64,000 nucleotides of DNA from Polymorphum gilvum SL003B-26A1. Its GTDB lineage: Bacteria > Pseudomonadota > Alphaproteobacteria > Rhizobiales > Stappiaceae. Of the stretch, positions 27,957-40,688 are shown in pieces. The stretch's first letter is position 1. Each line of letters begins with the position of its first letter. The notes beneath the pieces were generated by a model, which saw only the letters and a program-made list of their open reading frames with translations, did not search any database and was not told the origin of the DNA. The stretch spans positions 2,309,001 through 2,373,000 of the forward strand of contig NC_015259.1 of assembly GCF_000192745.1 (NCBI RefSeq), written 5' to 3'. A program made the translations under genes and the position numbers.

Positions 27957-29876
27957 ATGCGCAGCAACGGCATCTTTTCCAGACGATCCGAGATCCTGCC
28001 GGGCACAGCCGGTGCGCCTGTCAGGTGCGGCAAGACGCTTGCCCTGCTGCTCGCCGGCGCCGCGATGGTCAGCCTGACCGGGCCGGCCCAGGCCCAGTCG
28101 CTGCTCGACCGCCTGTTCAATCCGAAATACCAGCGCATGCAGGAACTGGAGCCGCAGGCCCGGCTCGACAAGCAGGCGGTTGCCGCCTTGCGCGTGTCGG
28201 CGCCGAAGTACTTCACCTATCAGCCAGATGCGCTGAAGACGGTATCATTGGCGGCGCTCGCGGAGGTCAAGACCGCCGCGGCGCCGGCCGGGGCGGGCGA
28301 GGTGCCGGCAACGCCGCTGTCGCCGTTCGACGTCGCGCGGCCGGCGCTGAAGGAGATCCGCCTGACGGTGCTGCCCGAGGTCGCCGAGGCCCTTGAGGCG
28401 CATTATCGCGAGAGCCCCGCGTTCTTGTGGGTGTCGGAGGACGCGCCGAACGCGCGGGCCGCTGCGGCGCGCCAGACACTGGCCGGTGCCGCCGCCTTCG
28501 GCCTCGATCCGTCCGACTATGCGGTCGGCCTGCCGGCGACCATCGGACTTGAGACCGATGCGCGGGCCAAGGCGCTGATGGACTTCGAGATGCGGCTGTC
28601 GGCGGCCGTGCTGACCTACATGCTGGACGCCGGGCGCGGCCGGGTCGATCCCAACCGCATCTCCGGCTACCACGACCTGCCGCGCCGGAAGATCGATCTC
28701 GTTGCCCAGATACATGGCTTGCAGGCTGCCGGGAACGTCGAGGCGTTCCTCGAAAGCCGGCAGCCGCAGGGCGAGCATTTCAAGGCCCTGGTCGCCGAAC
28801 TCGCCGCGCTGCGTGGCGCCCAGGAGGGCGAGCGGATCCAGATCTCGCTGGCGACGCTGCTCAAGCCCGGCACCGACAGCGCGGAACTGGCGAACATCGT
28901 CGCCGCGATCCGCAAGAACGGCTCCGAGGCGCTTAAGGCCGATCACGCCGCGATCCTTTCCGCCTATGACGGCGGCACGCTCTACGGGCCGGAACTCGTC
29001 GATCTGGTCAAGGCGTTCCAGAAGGAAAACAGGCTGACCCCGGACGGGATCGTCGGCAAGGCGACCATCCGGGCGCTCGTCGGCGACAGCAACGCCGACA
29101 AGATCGCCAAGCTGGAACTGGCACTGGAGCGCAGCCGCTGGCTGCCCGAGGACCTCGGCTCCCGTCGCGTGTTCATCAACCAGCCCGCTTTCACCGCGAC
29201 CTATGTCGAGTCCGGCAAGGCGCCGCTGGCGATGCGCGTCGTGGTCGGCACGAAGGCCAACCAGACCAGCTTCTTCTACGACCAGATCGAGACCGTGGAG
29301 TACAATCCCTACTGGGGCGTGCCCTATTCGATCATCGTCAACGAGAAGCTGCCCAAGCTCGCTGCCGATCCGGGCTATCTCGACAAGATCGGCTACGAGG
29401 TGACCACCGCGTCCGGCAAGCCGATCCCCTCGGCGTCGGTCGATTGGCACGCGGTCGCGACCAAGAAGCTGTCGGTCAACGTGCGCCAGCGCCCCGGTTC
29501 CGACAACGCGCTCGGCGAACTGAAGATCCTGTTTCCAAACAAGCACGCCATCTACATGCACGACACGCCGTCGAAGTCGCTGTTCAACAAGGACGTGCGG
29601 GCTTTCAGCCACGGCTGCGTGCGCCTGTCGGATCCGCGTGCCATGGCGGCCGCCGTGCTCGGCAAGTCGAAGGACTATGTCGCCTCGCGCATCGCCGGCG
29701 GCAAGAACGAGTCCGAAGACGTGACCGGTGTTATCCCGGTCTATGTCGCCTATTTCACGGCCTGGCCGGAAACCGACGGCACGATCGGCTACTATGGCGA
29801 CGTCTACGACCGCGACATGTACCTGACCCGCGCCCTCGAGGCGACGCGCAAGACCCGCCTGCAGGCGCGCGGCTGA
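27957..29876 (+). CDS. L,D-transpeptidase (YcbB/LdtD-like) with peptidoglycan-binding domain
   Basis: Periplasmic enzyme that forms 3-3 crosslinks in peptidoglycan or attaches proteins to it. 639 residues from the ATG at 27957, which is followed by a signal peptide ending near TGPAQAQS. A scaffold domain (about 60-320) precedes a peptidoglycan-binding module with LVKAFQKENRLTPDGIVG (about 345-380). The YkuD catalytic domain holds HDTPSKSLF and SHGCVRLSDP with the nucleophile Cys. The large size and order match the YcbB subgroup rather than short ErfK-type enzymes. An in-frame TTG/ATG-less extension back to 27675 is rejected because it removes the signal peptide. Confidence 0.9.
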   Translation: MRSNGIFSRRSEILPGTAGAPVRCGKTLALLLAGAAMVSLTGPAQAQSLLDRLFNPKYQRMQELEPQARLDKQAVAALRVSAPKYFTYQPDALKTVSLAALAEVKTAAAPAGAGEVPATPLSPFDVARPALKEIRLTVLPEVAEALEAHYRESPAFLWVSEDAPNARAAAARQTLAGAAAFGLDPSDYAVGLPATIGLETDARAKALMDFEMRLSAAVLTYMLDAGRGRVDPNRISGYHDLPRRKIDLVAQIHGLQAAGNVEAFLESRQPQGEHFKALVAELAALRGAQEGERIQISLATLLKPGTDSAELANIVAAIRKNGSEALKADHAAILSAYDGGTLYGPELVDLVKAFQKENRLTPDGIVGKATIRALVGDSNADKIAKLELALERSRWLPEDLGSRRVFINQPAFTATYVESGKAPLAMRVVVGTKANQTSFFYDQIETVEYNPYWGVPYSIIVNEKLPKLAADPGYLDKIGYEVTTASGKPIPSASVDWHAVATKKLSVNVRQRPGSDNALGELKILFPNKHAIYMHDTPSKSLFNKDVRAFSHGCVRLSDPRAMAAAVLGKSKDYVASRIAGGKNESEDVTGVIPVYVAYFTAWPETDGTIGYYGDVYDRDMYLTRALEATRKTRLQARG

Positions 29877-29902
29877 CGGCGGCGGCCCCCCGGAGGGAGC
29901 CA

Positions 29903-29949
29903 GCTCAAGCTGCGGCCGTGCCGGACAGGATGCGGCACGCAGCTTGAGC
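29903..29949 (+). terminator. Long stem-loop after the L,D-transpeptidase gene
   Basis: Arms GCTCAAGCTGC (29903-29913) and GCAGCTTGAGC (29939-29949), plus inner CGTGCC/GGCACG pairing past a 3-base bulge. It has no T-run, so it may be a factor-dependent end or an mRNA-stabilising hairpin rather than a classical terminator. Confidence 0.45.
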
Positions 29950-30102
29950 CGGACAGGGATAGGCACTCGCATCCGTACCGCCCGCCCGGCCTGCGCCAGA
30001 TCAAAAACTTCGGGGTGGAGCCGTGTACCATCAAGCGTCTGGAAAGTCGGACGCGTTGCGTCTATTTATATGTTCGAAAAATTGAAAATAAGGATTATCC
30101 GG

Positions 30103-31104
30103 ATGGCTTCCGACGCAGCAGCGAGACTTGCAACAGTGCTGGCGGCGCTTGCATGGGCCGGCATCGGCCCGACGCTCGCCGAGACCTATGCAGTCGACGC
30201 GCGCAAGGTAACGGACACCAAGGCGGTGTATGCCACCGTCCAGGCAGCGGTCGAGGTGCCGGCGCGGGCACGCATCGGCGGCACCCTGGAGACCTTGTCC
30301 GTCGACGACGGCAGTGCCGTGACGCGCGGCGAGGTGGTCGCTCGCATCGTCGACGAGAAGCTGGCGCTGCAGCGACGCGCGCTCGATGCGCAGATTGCCG
30401 CCGCCAACTCGGAGGTCGCCAACGTCCAGCTCGAATACGACCGGGCGCGCCAGCTGTTCGAACGCGGCACGGTCGCGAGGTCGCGACTCGATCAGCTCGA
30501 GACGCAGCTGACGGTCGCCCGCAACACGCTCAAGGCCGCCGAGGCGCAGCGCGCGGTGCTGGAGCAGCAGGTCAGCGAAGGCGACGTGCTGGCGCCGGCC
30601 GGCGGGCGCGTGCTCAGCGTGCCGGTGACGGCCGGGTCCGTGGTCATGGCCGGCGAGGTGATCGCCACGGTCGCCATCGACGGCTATTTGCTGCGCATCG
30701 AGGTGCCCGAACGCCATGCGCGCTTCATGAAGACCGGCGATTCGGTCACGCTGGGGGCACGCGGGGGCGAGACGTCGACGGGCGAGATCGTCAAGATCTA
30801 CCCGCAGATCCGGCAAGGCAGGGTGGTCGCCGACGCCAGGGTCGAGGGTCTCGGCGACTTCTTCGTCGGCGAACGGGTTCCCGTGTCGATCTCTGTCGGC
30901 GAGCGGCAGGCGCTGGTCATTCCGAGGAATTATGTCGACACCCGCTTCGGTCTCGATTTCGTCAGGGTCGAGCGCGACGGCGACGCGCCGCTCGAGGTGG
31001 TCGTCGAACTCGGCGCGCCGCATCCGCTCGACGGCGGCGACGGCAGCGACGGCGTCGAGGTGTTGAGCGGCCTGCATGCCGGCGACCGGCTGGTGCGGCC
31101 ATGA
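30103..31104 (+). CDS. RND efflux periplasmic adaptor (HlyD/MFP family)
   Basis: Bridges an inner-membrane RND pump to an outer-membrane channel. 333 residues. An N-terminal hydrophobic segment (LATVLAALAWAGIG) serves as signal. Lipoyl half-motifs flank a coiled-coil hairpin (about 70-150): VPARARIGGTLETLSVDDGSAV before and GDVLAPAGGRVLSVPV after. The ATG at 30103 has TAAGGA about 9 bases upstream; an in-frame ATG at 30070 is possible. The leader 30061-30100 is notably AT-rich. It overlaps the pump gene by 4 bases (ATGA). No outer-membrane channel gene is present. Confidence 0.9.
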   Translation: MASDAAARLATVLAALAWAGIGPTLAETYAVDARKVTDTKAVYATVQAAVEVPARARIGGTLETLSVDDGSAVTRGEVVARIVDEKLALQRRALDAQIAAANSEVANVQLEYDRARQLFERGTVARSRLDQLETQLTVARNTLKAAEAQRAVLEQQVSEGDVLAPAGGRVLSVPVTAGSVVMAGEVIATVAIDGYLLRIEVPERHARFMKTGDSVTLGARGGETSTGEIVKIYPQIRQGRVVADARVEGLGDFFVGERVPVSISVGERQALVIPRNYVDTRFGLDFVRVERDGDAPLEVVVELGAPHPLDGGDGSDGVEVLSGLHAGDRLVRP

Positions 31105-34100
31105 GTCTCGGACTGTCCGGCCATCTGACGCGGGCGTTCATCGCCTCGCCGCTGACGCCGCTGCTGCTGTTCGCCGCGCTCGTGCTCGGCACGATCTCGC
31201 TCTTGACCCTGCCGCGCGAGGAGGAGCCGCAGATCTCCGTGCCCATGGTCGACATCCTGGTCAGGGCCGACGGACTGAAGGCGCCCGACGCGGTCAAGCT
31301 GGTGACCGAACCGCTGGAGACCATCGTCAAGGCGATCAACGGCGTCGAGCACGTCTACAGCCAGACCGTCGACGACCAGGTCATGGTCACCGCGCGCTTC
31401 TTCACCGGCACGAGTTCGGACGACGCGATCCTGCGCGTGCACGAGAAGATCCGCGCCAACATGGACCGCATCCCGTCCGGCATCGGCGAGCCGCTGGTCA
31501 TCGGCCGCGGTATCGACGACGTCGCCATCGTCGTCGCGACGCTGACGCCGAAGCCGGAGGCGGCCGAGCGCTGGAGCGACAAGCAGCTTTATGCGCTGGC
31601 CGACGAACTGCGCACCGAACTGGCCCGCCTCGACGACGTCGGCCTGACCTATCTGGTCGGCGGCCGGCCGGAACAGATCCGCGTCGAACCGGATCCGGAG
31701 AAGCTGGCGCTGCACGGCGTCACCCTCGACCAACTGGTCGGGAAGCTGCAGGCGGCCAACCGCTCCTTCGTTGCCGGCGCAGTGCGGGACGGCGGACAGA
31801 ACGTCGCCGTCGTCGCCGGCCAGACGCTGACCGGCATTCCGGACATCGGCCTGCTGCTGGTGACCACCCGCGACGGCAATCCGGTCTACGTCAAGGACGT
31901 GGCGGAGGTCGCCGTCGACGGCCGGCCGGTCGAGGCCCGCGTCTGGCACCTGCAGCGCCGGGACGGCGACACGGTGAGCCGGCTCCCGGCGGTTTCGGTC
32001 GCGCTCGCCAAGCGTGCCGGCGCCAACGCCGTGGTCATCGGCGAGGAGATCATGCACCACCTCGACGACCTGAAGGGACGGCTGATCCCCGACGGCATCG
32101 AGGTCCACATCACCCGAGACTACGGCGAGACGGCCAACGAGAAGGCCAACGAGCTGCTGTTCCACCTGGCTCTGGCGACCGTGTCGATCGTCCTGCTGGT
32201 CGGCGTCGCGATCGGCTGGCGCGACGGCGTGGTGGTGCTGATCGTCATCCCGACGACGATCCTGCTGACGCTGTTCGCCGCCCAGATGATGGGCTACACG
32301 ATCAATCGGGTCAGCCTGTTCGCGCTGATCTTTGCCATCGGCATCCTGGTCGACGACGCCATTGTCGTCATCGAGAACATCTCGCGCCACTGGGCGATGA
32401 AGGACGGCCGCAGCCGGGTCCAGGCGGCGATCGAGGCGGTCGCCGAGGTCGGCAACCCGACCATCGTGGCGACGTTGACGGTGGTCGCGGCCTTGCTGCC
32501 GATGATGTTCGTGTCCGGCATGATGGGCCCCTACATGAGCCCGATCCCGGCGGTCGCCTCGGCGGCGATGCTGTTCTCATTCTTCGTCGCCGTGGTGCTG
32601 ACGCCCTGGCTGATGCTGAAGACCGCCGGCAAGGCGCCTGTCCACGGCGGTCACGGCGAAGGCCATGGCGGCGACGCGGGCGGCCTGTTGGGGCGCCTCT
32701 ATCGCGGTGCGGCGCGGCCGGTGCTGCGCTCGAAGGCGCGCAGCTGGGTGTTCCTGCTGCTGGTCGGGGTGGCAACGCTCGGCTCGATGGCGCTGATCTA
32801 CACCAAGGACGTGACGGTCAAGCTGCTGCCCTTCGACAACAAGTCGGAGATCCAGGTGGTGTTCGACCTGCCCGAGGGCACGGTGCTGGAGGAGACCGAC
32901 CGGATCCTCGACGAGGCCGGGCGCCGGCTGTTCGCCGTGCCCGAGATCGTCTCGATCCAGAGTCATGCGGGCACCTCTGCACCGTTCAATTTCAACGGCT
33001 TGGTGCGGCACTATTTCCTGCGCTCGGCGCAGGAGCAGGGCGACCTGGCGGTCAATCTGGCCGCTAAGGGCGAACGGGATCGGACCAGCCACGCGATCGC
33101 GCTCGAGTTGCGCACGCTGCTGGCCGACCTCGTCGTGCCCGAGGGCACGTCGATCAAGGTGGTCGAGGTGCCGCCCGGCCCGCCGGTGCTGTCGACGCTG
33201 CTCGCCGAGGTCTACGGACCGGATCCGGAAACCCGCCGAAAAGTCGCCGGAAAACTGCTGGAGATCTTCCAGGAAGTGCCGTTCATCGTCGACGCCGACG
33301 TCAGCCACGGCCAGCCGACCCGGCGCCTGCGTTTCGCCATCGATCAGGACAACCTCGAGTACCACGGCGTGTCGGAGGCGGACGTCTACAATACGATCCA
33401 GTCGCTGCTCGGCTCGACCACGGTCGGCTATTCCCATCGCGGCGAGGGCCGGCGGCCGGTCGAGATCGCCGTCGCGCTGCCCAAGGGCGAGCGGGTGGTC
33501 GGCGAACGGCTGCTGGCGACGCCGGTGCCGGCCAATGCGCTGCCGGGCAACCGGTCGGTGGTCGAACTCGGCGACGTGGTGCGCATCGAGGAGGAACAGG
33601 CGTCCTACCTGATCTTCCGCCACAACGCCCGGCCGGTGGAGATGGTGCTGGCGGATCTCGCTGGCGCATTCGAGGCGCCGGTCTACGGCATGCTGGCGGT
33701 GCAGGAGCGGATCGACGCCGCCGACTGGGGCGACCTCGACAAGCCGCAGGTGCTGCTGCACGGTCAGCCGGTCAGCGATGCGGCGACGGCGATCCTGTGG
33801 GACGGCGAATGGGAGGTGACCTGGGTGACCTTCCGCGACATGGGCGCCGCCTTCATGGTCGCCCTGCTCGGGATCTACTTCCTGGTCGTCGCCCAGTTCC
33901 GATCCTTCGCCCTGCCGCTGGTGATCCTGACGCCGGTGCCGCTGACGCTGATCGGCATCATGATCGGCCACTGGCTGTTCAAGGCGCCGTTCTCGGCGAC
34001 CTCGATGATCGGCTTCATCGCGCTCGCTGGCATCATCGTGCGCAACTCGATCCTGCTGGTCGACTTCATTCGTCATGCCCGCACCGCCGAACGGTCGCTC

Positions 34101-34319
34101 AAGGACGTGCTGCTGGAGGCCGGCTCGATCCGCTTCAAGCCGATCCTGCTGACGGCGCTGGCGGCCATGATCGGCGCGGCGGTGATCCTGGCCGATCCGA
34201 TCTTCCAGGGGCTCGCGATCTCGCTGCTGTTCGGCCTGGCGTCGTCGACGCTGCTCACCGTGCTGGTGATCCCGGCGATCTACGTCGTTCTGCGCGACGA
34301 CGGCCGGCCGATGGCGTGA
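31101..34319 (+). CDS. RND efflux transporter permease
   Basis: Proton-driven export pump of 1072 residues with the RND plan: one helix, a large periplasmic loop, helices 2-6, cytoplasmic linker, helix 7, second loop, helices 8-12. Helix 4 carries the proton-relay pair in IGILVDDAIVVIEN; the late helix motif IALAGIIVRNSILLVDF is also conserved. PREEEPQISVPMVDI after helix 1 marks the subgroup of AcrB-like pumps often paired with short adaptors. The linker after helix 6 contains HGGHGEGHGG (His515, His518, His522), a possible metal-binding stretch. Substrate unknown. The gene is translationally coupled to the adaptor. Confidence 0.93.
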   Translation: MSLGLSGHLTRAFIASPLTPLLLFAALVLGTISLLTLPREEEPQISVPMVDILVRADGLKAPDAVKLVTEPLETIVKAINGVEHVYSQTVDDQVMVTARFFTGTSSDDAILRVHEKIRANMDRIPSGIGEPLVIGRGIDDVAIVVATLTPKPEAAERWSDKQLYALADELRTELARLDDVGLTYLVGGRPEQIRVEPDPEKLALHGVTLDQLVGKLQAANRSFVAGAVRDGGQNVAVVAGQTLTGIPDIGLLLVTTRDGNPVYVKDVAEVAVDGRPVEARVWHLQRRDGDTVSRLPAVSVALAKRAGANAVVIGEEIMHHLDDLKGRLIPDGIEVHITRDYGETANEKANELLFHLALATVSIVLLVGVAIGWRDGVVVLIVIPTTILLTLFAAQMMGYTINRVSLFALIFAIGILVDDAIVVIENISRHWAMKDGRSRVQAAIEAVAEVGNPTIVATLTVVAALLPMMFVSGMMGPYMSPIPAVASAAMLFSFFVAVVLTPWLMLKTAGKAPVHGGHGEGHGGDAGGLLGRLYRGAARPVLRSKARSWVFLLLVGVATLGSMALIYTKDVTVKLLPFDNKSEIQVVFDLPEGTVLEETDRILDEAGRRLFAVPEIVSIQSHAGTSAPFNFNGLVRHYFLRSAQEQGDLAVNLAAKGERDRTSHAIALELRTLLADLVVPEGTSIKVVEVPPGPPVLSTLLAEVYGPDPETRRKVAGKLLEIFQEVPFIVDADVSHGQPTRRLRFAIDQDNLEYHGVSEADVYNTIQSLLGSTTVGYSHRGEGRRPVEIAVALPKGERVVGERLLATPVPANALPGNRSVVELGDVVRIEEEQASYLIFRHNARPVEMVLADLAGAFEAPVYGMLAVQERIDAADWGDLDKPQVLLHGQPVSDAATAILWDGEWEVTWVTFRDMGAAFMVALLGIYFLVVAQFRSFALPLVILTPVPLTLIGIMIGHWLFKAPFSATSMIGFIALAGIIVRNSILLVDFIRHARTAERSLKDVLLEAGSIRFKPILLTALAAMIGAAVILADPIFQGLAISLLFGLASSTLLTVLVIPAIYVVLRDDGRPMA

Positions 34320-34334
34320 GGCGGAGTTGCACGG

Positions 34335-34970
34335 TCAGGAGGCGCGCAGGAAGGCCAGCACGCCATCGGCGATGAACTGTACCGACAAGGCGGCCAGAAG
34401 CACGCCGAGCAGGCGCGTGACGACGAGCTGGACCGTGTCGCCGAGCATGCGCTCGATCCTGTCGGCGAGCAGGAAGGCGAGCAGGCAACTGGCCAGGATG
34501 GTCAGGATAACGCCGGCAAGGCCGGCGTAGGCGACGTTGCCGGGCGCCTGGCCGGCAAGCAGGATGACGGCGCTGATCGCCGCCGGGCCGGCGATCAGCG
34601 GGATGGCCAGCGGGAAGATGGCGAGGTCGTGCAGGTCGGCGGGATGGTGATGCTCGACCGCCTGCTCGGCGGCCGCCTCCTTGCGCTTGCGGCGCTTGTC
34701 GAACACCATCTCGACGGCGATCAGGAACAGCAAGATGCCGCCGGCGACGCGGAACGCCGGCACCGAGATGCCCAGCACCGTCAGGACCGACTGGCCGGCG
34801 ACCAGGAAGACGAACAGGATGGCGCCGGCGATCAGCGTCGCGCGGATCGCGATGCGCTTGCGATCGGCGGCGGAAACGCCCGCGGTCAGTGCGAGAAACA
34901 TCGGCGCGAGGCCGACCGGATCGATGGTGACGAACAGCATGGCGAAGGCGTTGATGATGTAGTCGGCCAT
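34335..34970 (-). CDS. MarC family membrane protein
   Basis: 211 residues with six membrane helices. The first helix contains AFAMLFVTIDPVGLAPMFLAL, where DP-x-G is the family's re-entrant motif, and the mirror repeat contains AIPLIAGPAAISAVILLA. These are the marks of MarC/UPF0056 proteins, whose transport role is unproven despite the name. A charged cytoplasmic loop (KRRKRKEAAAEQAVEHHHPAD) separates the halves. It converges on the RND gene with 15 bases between stops and is divergent from gyrA. Confidence 0.9.
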   Translation of the reverse strand: MADYIINAFAMLFVTIDPVGLAPMFLALTAGVSAADRKRIAIRATLIAGAILFVFLVAGQSVLTVLGISVPAFRVAGGILLFLIAVEMVFDKRRKRKEAAAEQAVEHHHPADLHDLAIFPLAIPLIAGPAAISAVILLAGQAPGNVAYAGLAGVILTILASCLLAFLLADRIERMLGDTVQLVVTRLLGVLLAALSVQFIADGVLAFLRAS

Positions 34971-35129
34971 GCGGTGCGCCCCCTTTTTCAGTGCCTTGAG
35001 CCGCAGATATAGCAGACCGGCCGTCCGCCCTGCCGCCTTTTGGCCCGAATCTTTTCATAGGCCTGTGAACAATCGATGTAAGCCTTTGAAATAAAATAGG
35101 AAAAATACCCAGCCCGGGACGCGCGCGAT

Positions 35130-35158
35130 TTGGCCCCCACCGTGGAATCGGCTATAAG
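35130..35158 (+). promoter_or_regulatory. Sigma-70-type promoter for gyrA
   Basis: TTGGCC at 35130-35135 and TATAAG at 35153-35158, spaced 17 bases, ending 35 bases before the gyrA start. The DNA just upstream (35070-35108) is AT-rich, as expected of an UP-like region. Confidence 0.55.
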
Positions 35159-35193
35159 CGGGGCAGCGAAAACGAAGCATAAGAGACCCATCC

Positions 35194-37932
<2,739 letters not shown>

Positions 37933-38013
37933 GGGCTTCGGACCGCCGTTGTCGGTCAGCCGGCGCGATCCGCGCCGGAAAAGGGGCCTGAAACAGGTGG
38001 TTGAACCAGAGGC

Positions 38014-38376
38014 CTAGCCGTTCGCCGGAAGGCGCATCAGGACCGAAACGTTCTCGCCGGCCGGGCGCTGCTCGACCGTCACGGTTCCGACAGGCCGCAA
38101 CGAGGTGTTGCCGGTCAGGGCGGCGAGGCAGTCGGGCGACCACGCGCCCCAAGCCTGTCCGGAGCAGCTTGCCGGAAGAGCGCCGTCGAGGCGGTTGGCC
38201 TTGGCCGCCGCGTCGCCGGCCGAGGCCGAGGGCGGGAAGGCCAGAGCCGCGGAGGCGATGACAGCGAGGATGGCGGCGGCGAAGGCGGCCGAGATCCAGA
38301 CCAGACGGTTGAACTCGGAGCGGCTCTGCCCGTCGGTCCGTGCGGCGCCAAGGCCGATGGTCTCGAAAGTGGTCAT
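38014..38376 (-). CDS. Small single-span membrane protein, hypothetical
   Basis: 120 residues of unknown family. A cytoplasmic N-terminus of about 25 residues is followed by a membrane helix (VWISAAFAAAILAVIASAALAF) and a periplasmic tail with two Cys (ASCSGQAWGAWSPDCLAAL) likely to form a disulfide. VSVLMRLPANG ends the protein. The ATG at 38376 is preceded by GGGAGACACGAC. It converges on gyrA and is followed upstream by another small exported protein. Confidence 0.65.
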   Translation of the reverse strand: MTTFETIGLGAARTDGQSRSEFNRLVWISAAFAAAILAVIASAALAFPPSASAGDAAAKANRLDGALPASCSGQAWGAWSPDCLAALTGNTSLRPVGTVTVEQRPAGENVSVLMRLPANG

Positions 38377-38586
38377 TGTCGTGTCTCCCTGCCTGGGTTG
38401 TCAGGCTTGCCCCTGCAGAAGGCCATGAACAGCGTCCGGACGCCGTGATGCTCGTCACAATAACGCGGGATCGGGACGCAGGTTCCGCGCCGGATTCACT
38501 TCCGGCGCGACCTGGCGCTTATTCGCTTGGTCGAAGACGAAGCTTGCGCAGATCTTGCGTAAATCTCGGCGGGGCGAGGGAGGTGG

Positions 38587-38892
38587 TCAGATCGAGGGCG
38601 AAGTCGCGTCGTCAGCCGGGGACGATGGATGCAATCCGGTTTCGACAGGCGCGGATACGCCTGCCGCGGACGGCGCGAAGCGGCAAGCCTCGTCCTCGTC
38701 TCGGAACACGAGGTCGCCGCAGCCGTCCGGGTCGGGCGCGGCCGCATGCGCGCTGGCGGGCACCGGGAGGGCGGGATGGAGGGCCTCGAGATGGACCGTG
38801 GCGAGCCCGGTCAGCAGAGCAAAGGCTGCGCATCCGCCGAGCCAGGCGCCGACCGGCAACAGGTCGGAGAGGGATCCGGGTCGTTTCATCAT
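38587..38892 (-). CDS. Small exported or membrane protein, hypothetical
   Basis: 101 residues, unrecognised. After MMKRPGSLSDLLPVGAWL comes a hydrophobic helix (GGCAAFALLTGLATVHL), then a Pro/Ala-rich periplasmic tail with two cysteines (GCGDLV and ACRFAP). Layout and Cys pair resemble the neighbour at 38014, but sequences are not alike. The start is one of two adjacent ATG codons; a GTG-type start further upstream at 38928 remains open. Coding status is moderately supported. Confidence 0.45.
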   Translation of the reverse strand: MMKRPGSLSDLLPVGAWLGGCAAFALLTGLATVHLEALHPALPVPASAHAAAPDPDGCGDLVFRDEDEACRFAPSAAGVSAPVETGLHPSSPADDATSPSI

Positions 38893-39062
38893 GGGCGGGA
38901 CATGGCGTCTGGGGTGCCCCTTGTCCATGGCCTGGCGGTAAACGATGCGTCAGGCGCCGGTGAACGGGCGTCGGATGGACGCCGAAGGTGGCGGCGGTTC
39001 CGCAGGGGCGGGCGGGGCATCCGCGCTTGTGGGCAGCAACGTTGCGGGGTATGGAGAAATTC

Positions 39063-39569
39063 ATGATCCGAACCGCGCTCTATCCGGGGTCCTTCGACCC
39101 CGTCACAAACGGTCATCTCGACATCCTGCACCAGTCCCTGGCCCTGGCGGACCGGGTCGTGGTGGCGATCGGCATCCATCCGGGAAAGTCGCCGATGTTC
39201 GGCTTCGAGGAAAGGGTCGAGATGATCCACGCCTCGGCACGCGATGCCTTCGGCGAGGCCGATTCGGAGCGCATTTCCGTGATCTCGTTCGACAACCTGG
39301 TCGTCGAGACGGCGCGGCGGCTCGGCGCGCGTTATCTGGTGCGCGGCCTGCGCGACGGCACTGATCTCGACTACGAGATGCAGATGGCGGGCATGAACGC
39401 GACGCTTGCCCCCGACATCCGCACCGTGTTCATGCCGGCCTCGCCGGAGGTCCGCCACATCACCGCCACGCTCGTGCGCCAGATCGCCAAGATGGGCGGC
39501 GACATCACCGCCTTCGTGCCCGGCCCGGTCGCCGGGCGCCTGAAAGCCAGGGCGCAGGGTCTGGAGTGA
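39063..39569 (+). CDS. coaD: Pantetheine-phosphate adenylyltransferase
   Basis: Adds AMP to 4'-phosphopantetheine in coenzyme A synthesis. 168 residues, the normal size. [18 protein letters not shown] holds the nucleotidyltransferase (T/H)xGH motif. [22 protein letters not shown] is the CoaD signature. In place of the usual ISST-x-x-R, this one reads [11 protein letters not shown]. The ATG at 39063 has GGAG 7 bases upstream; an ATG at 39051 is possible. The coaD stop overlaps an alternative GTG of the next gene. Confidence 0.95.
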   Translation: MIRTALYPGSFDPVTNGHLDILHQSLALADRVVVAIGIHPGKSPMFGFEERVEMIHASARDAFGEADSERISVISFDNLVVETARRLGARYLVRGLRDGTDLDYEMQMAGMNATLAPDIRTVFMPASPEVRHITATLVRQIAKMGGDITAFVPGPVAGRLKARAQGLE

Positions 39570-39619
39570 GCGCCCAGGCGCGTGCGACCAGCCCGACCGC
39601 CCGTTACAAGGAGACGATC

Positions 39620-40159
39620 GTGTCCCGACTACTTGCAGTGCTTGCGTTGATTGTGCCGGTCTTGCTGCTGCCGGCCGCCGGCCAGGCGCAGACCCTCGAC
39701 CCGGAAAACACCCTCTACATGGATCTCAAGGACGGTCGCGTCACCATCCGCCTGCGCCCGGATCTCGCTCCGGCCCACGTCGAGCGGATCAAGATGCTGA
39801 CCCGCAAGGGGTTCTACGACGGGCTGACCTTCCACCGCGTCATCGACGGCTTCATGGCCCAGACCGGCGATCCGACAGGCACCGGCATGGGCGGCTCGGA
39901 GGAACCGGACCTGAAGGCGGAATTCTCGCCGCGGCCGTTCGAGCGCGGCGTGCTCGGCATGGCGCGGGCGCAGAGCCCGGACAGCGCCAACTCGCAGTTC
40001 TTCATCATGTTCGCCGCCGCGCCCTGGCTGACCCGGAACTACACGGTGTGGGGCGAAGTGGTCGACGGCATGGAGTTCATCGACATGATCGCCAAGGGCG
40101 AGCCGCCGGCGAACCCGGACAGGATCCTCAAGATGCAGGTCGCCGCCGACGCCGGCTGA
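39620..40159 (+). CDS. Periplasmic cyclophilin-type peptidyl-prolyl isomerase
   Basis: Catalyses proline isomerisation in exported proteins. 179 residues from a GTG at 39620 that lies 6 bases after AAGGAG. This start gives a clean signal peptide, MSRLLAVLALIVPVLLLPAAGQAQ; a GTG at 39566 overlapping the coaD stop would add residues before it. Cyclophilin motifs: FYDGLTFHRVIDGFMAQTGD (catalytic Arg in FHRVI) and NSQFFIMFAAAPWL. It is followed by a signal-less paralogue. Confidence 0.9.
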   Translation: MSRLLAVLALIVPVLLLPAAGQAQTLDPENTLYMDLKDGRVTIRLRPDLAPAHVERIKMLTRKGFYDGLTFHRVIDGFMAQTGDPTGTGMGGSEEPDLKAEFSPRPFERGVLGMARAQSPDSANSQFFIMFAAAPWLTRNYTVWGEVVDGMEFIDMIAKGEPPANPDRILKMQVAADAG

Positions 40160-40216
40160 CGGCCCTTTCGCAAGGACGGGCTCAGGCCCGCAGGCAAGAC
40201 AGAAGTGGAGAGACAA

Positions 40217-40687
<471 letters not shown>

Positions 40688-40688
40688 C

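Noticed and set aside
30050-30062. Inverted repeat GACGC-GTT-GCGTC upstream of the efflux adaptor gene as a regulator site
   Set aside because: Arms of 5 bp are expected by chance and no regulator gene is adjacent.
37960-37978. Perfect hairpin CCGGCGCG-ATC-CGCGCCGG between gyrA and a small gene
   Set aside because: Strong stem but no T-run on either strand and common in such GC-rich DNA. Not called as a terminator.
38945-39064. A plus-strand gene start upstream of coaD (frame open from 38945 or 38988)
   Set aside because: The extra residues do not resemble CoaD or any family, and the ATG at 39063 has the better ribosome site.
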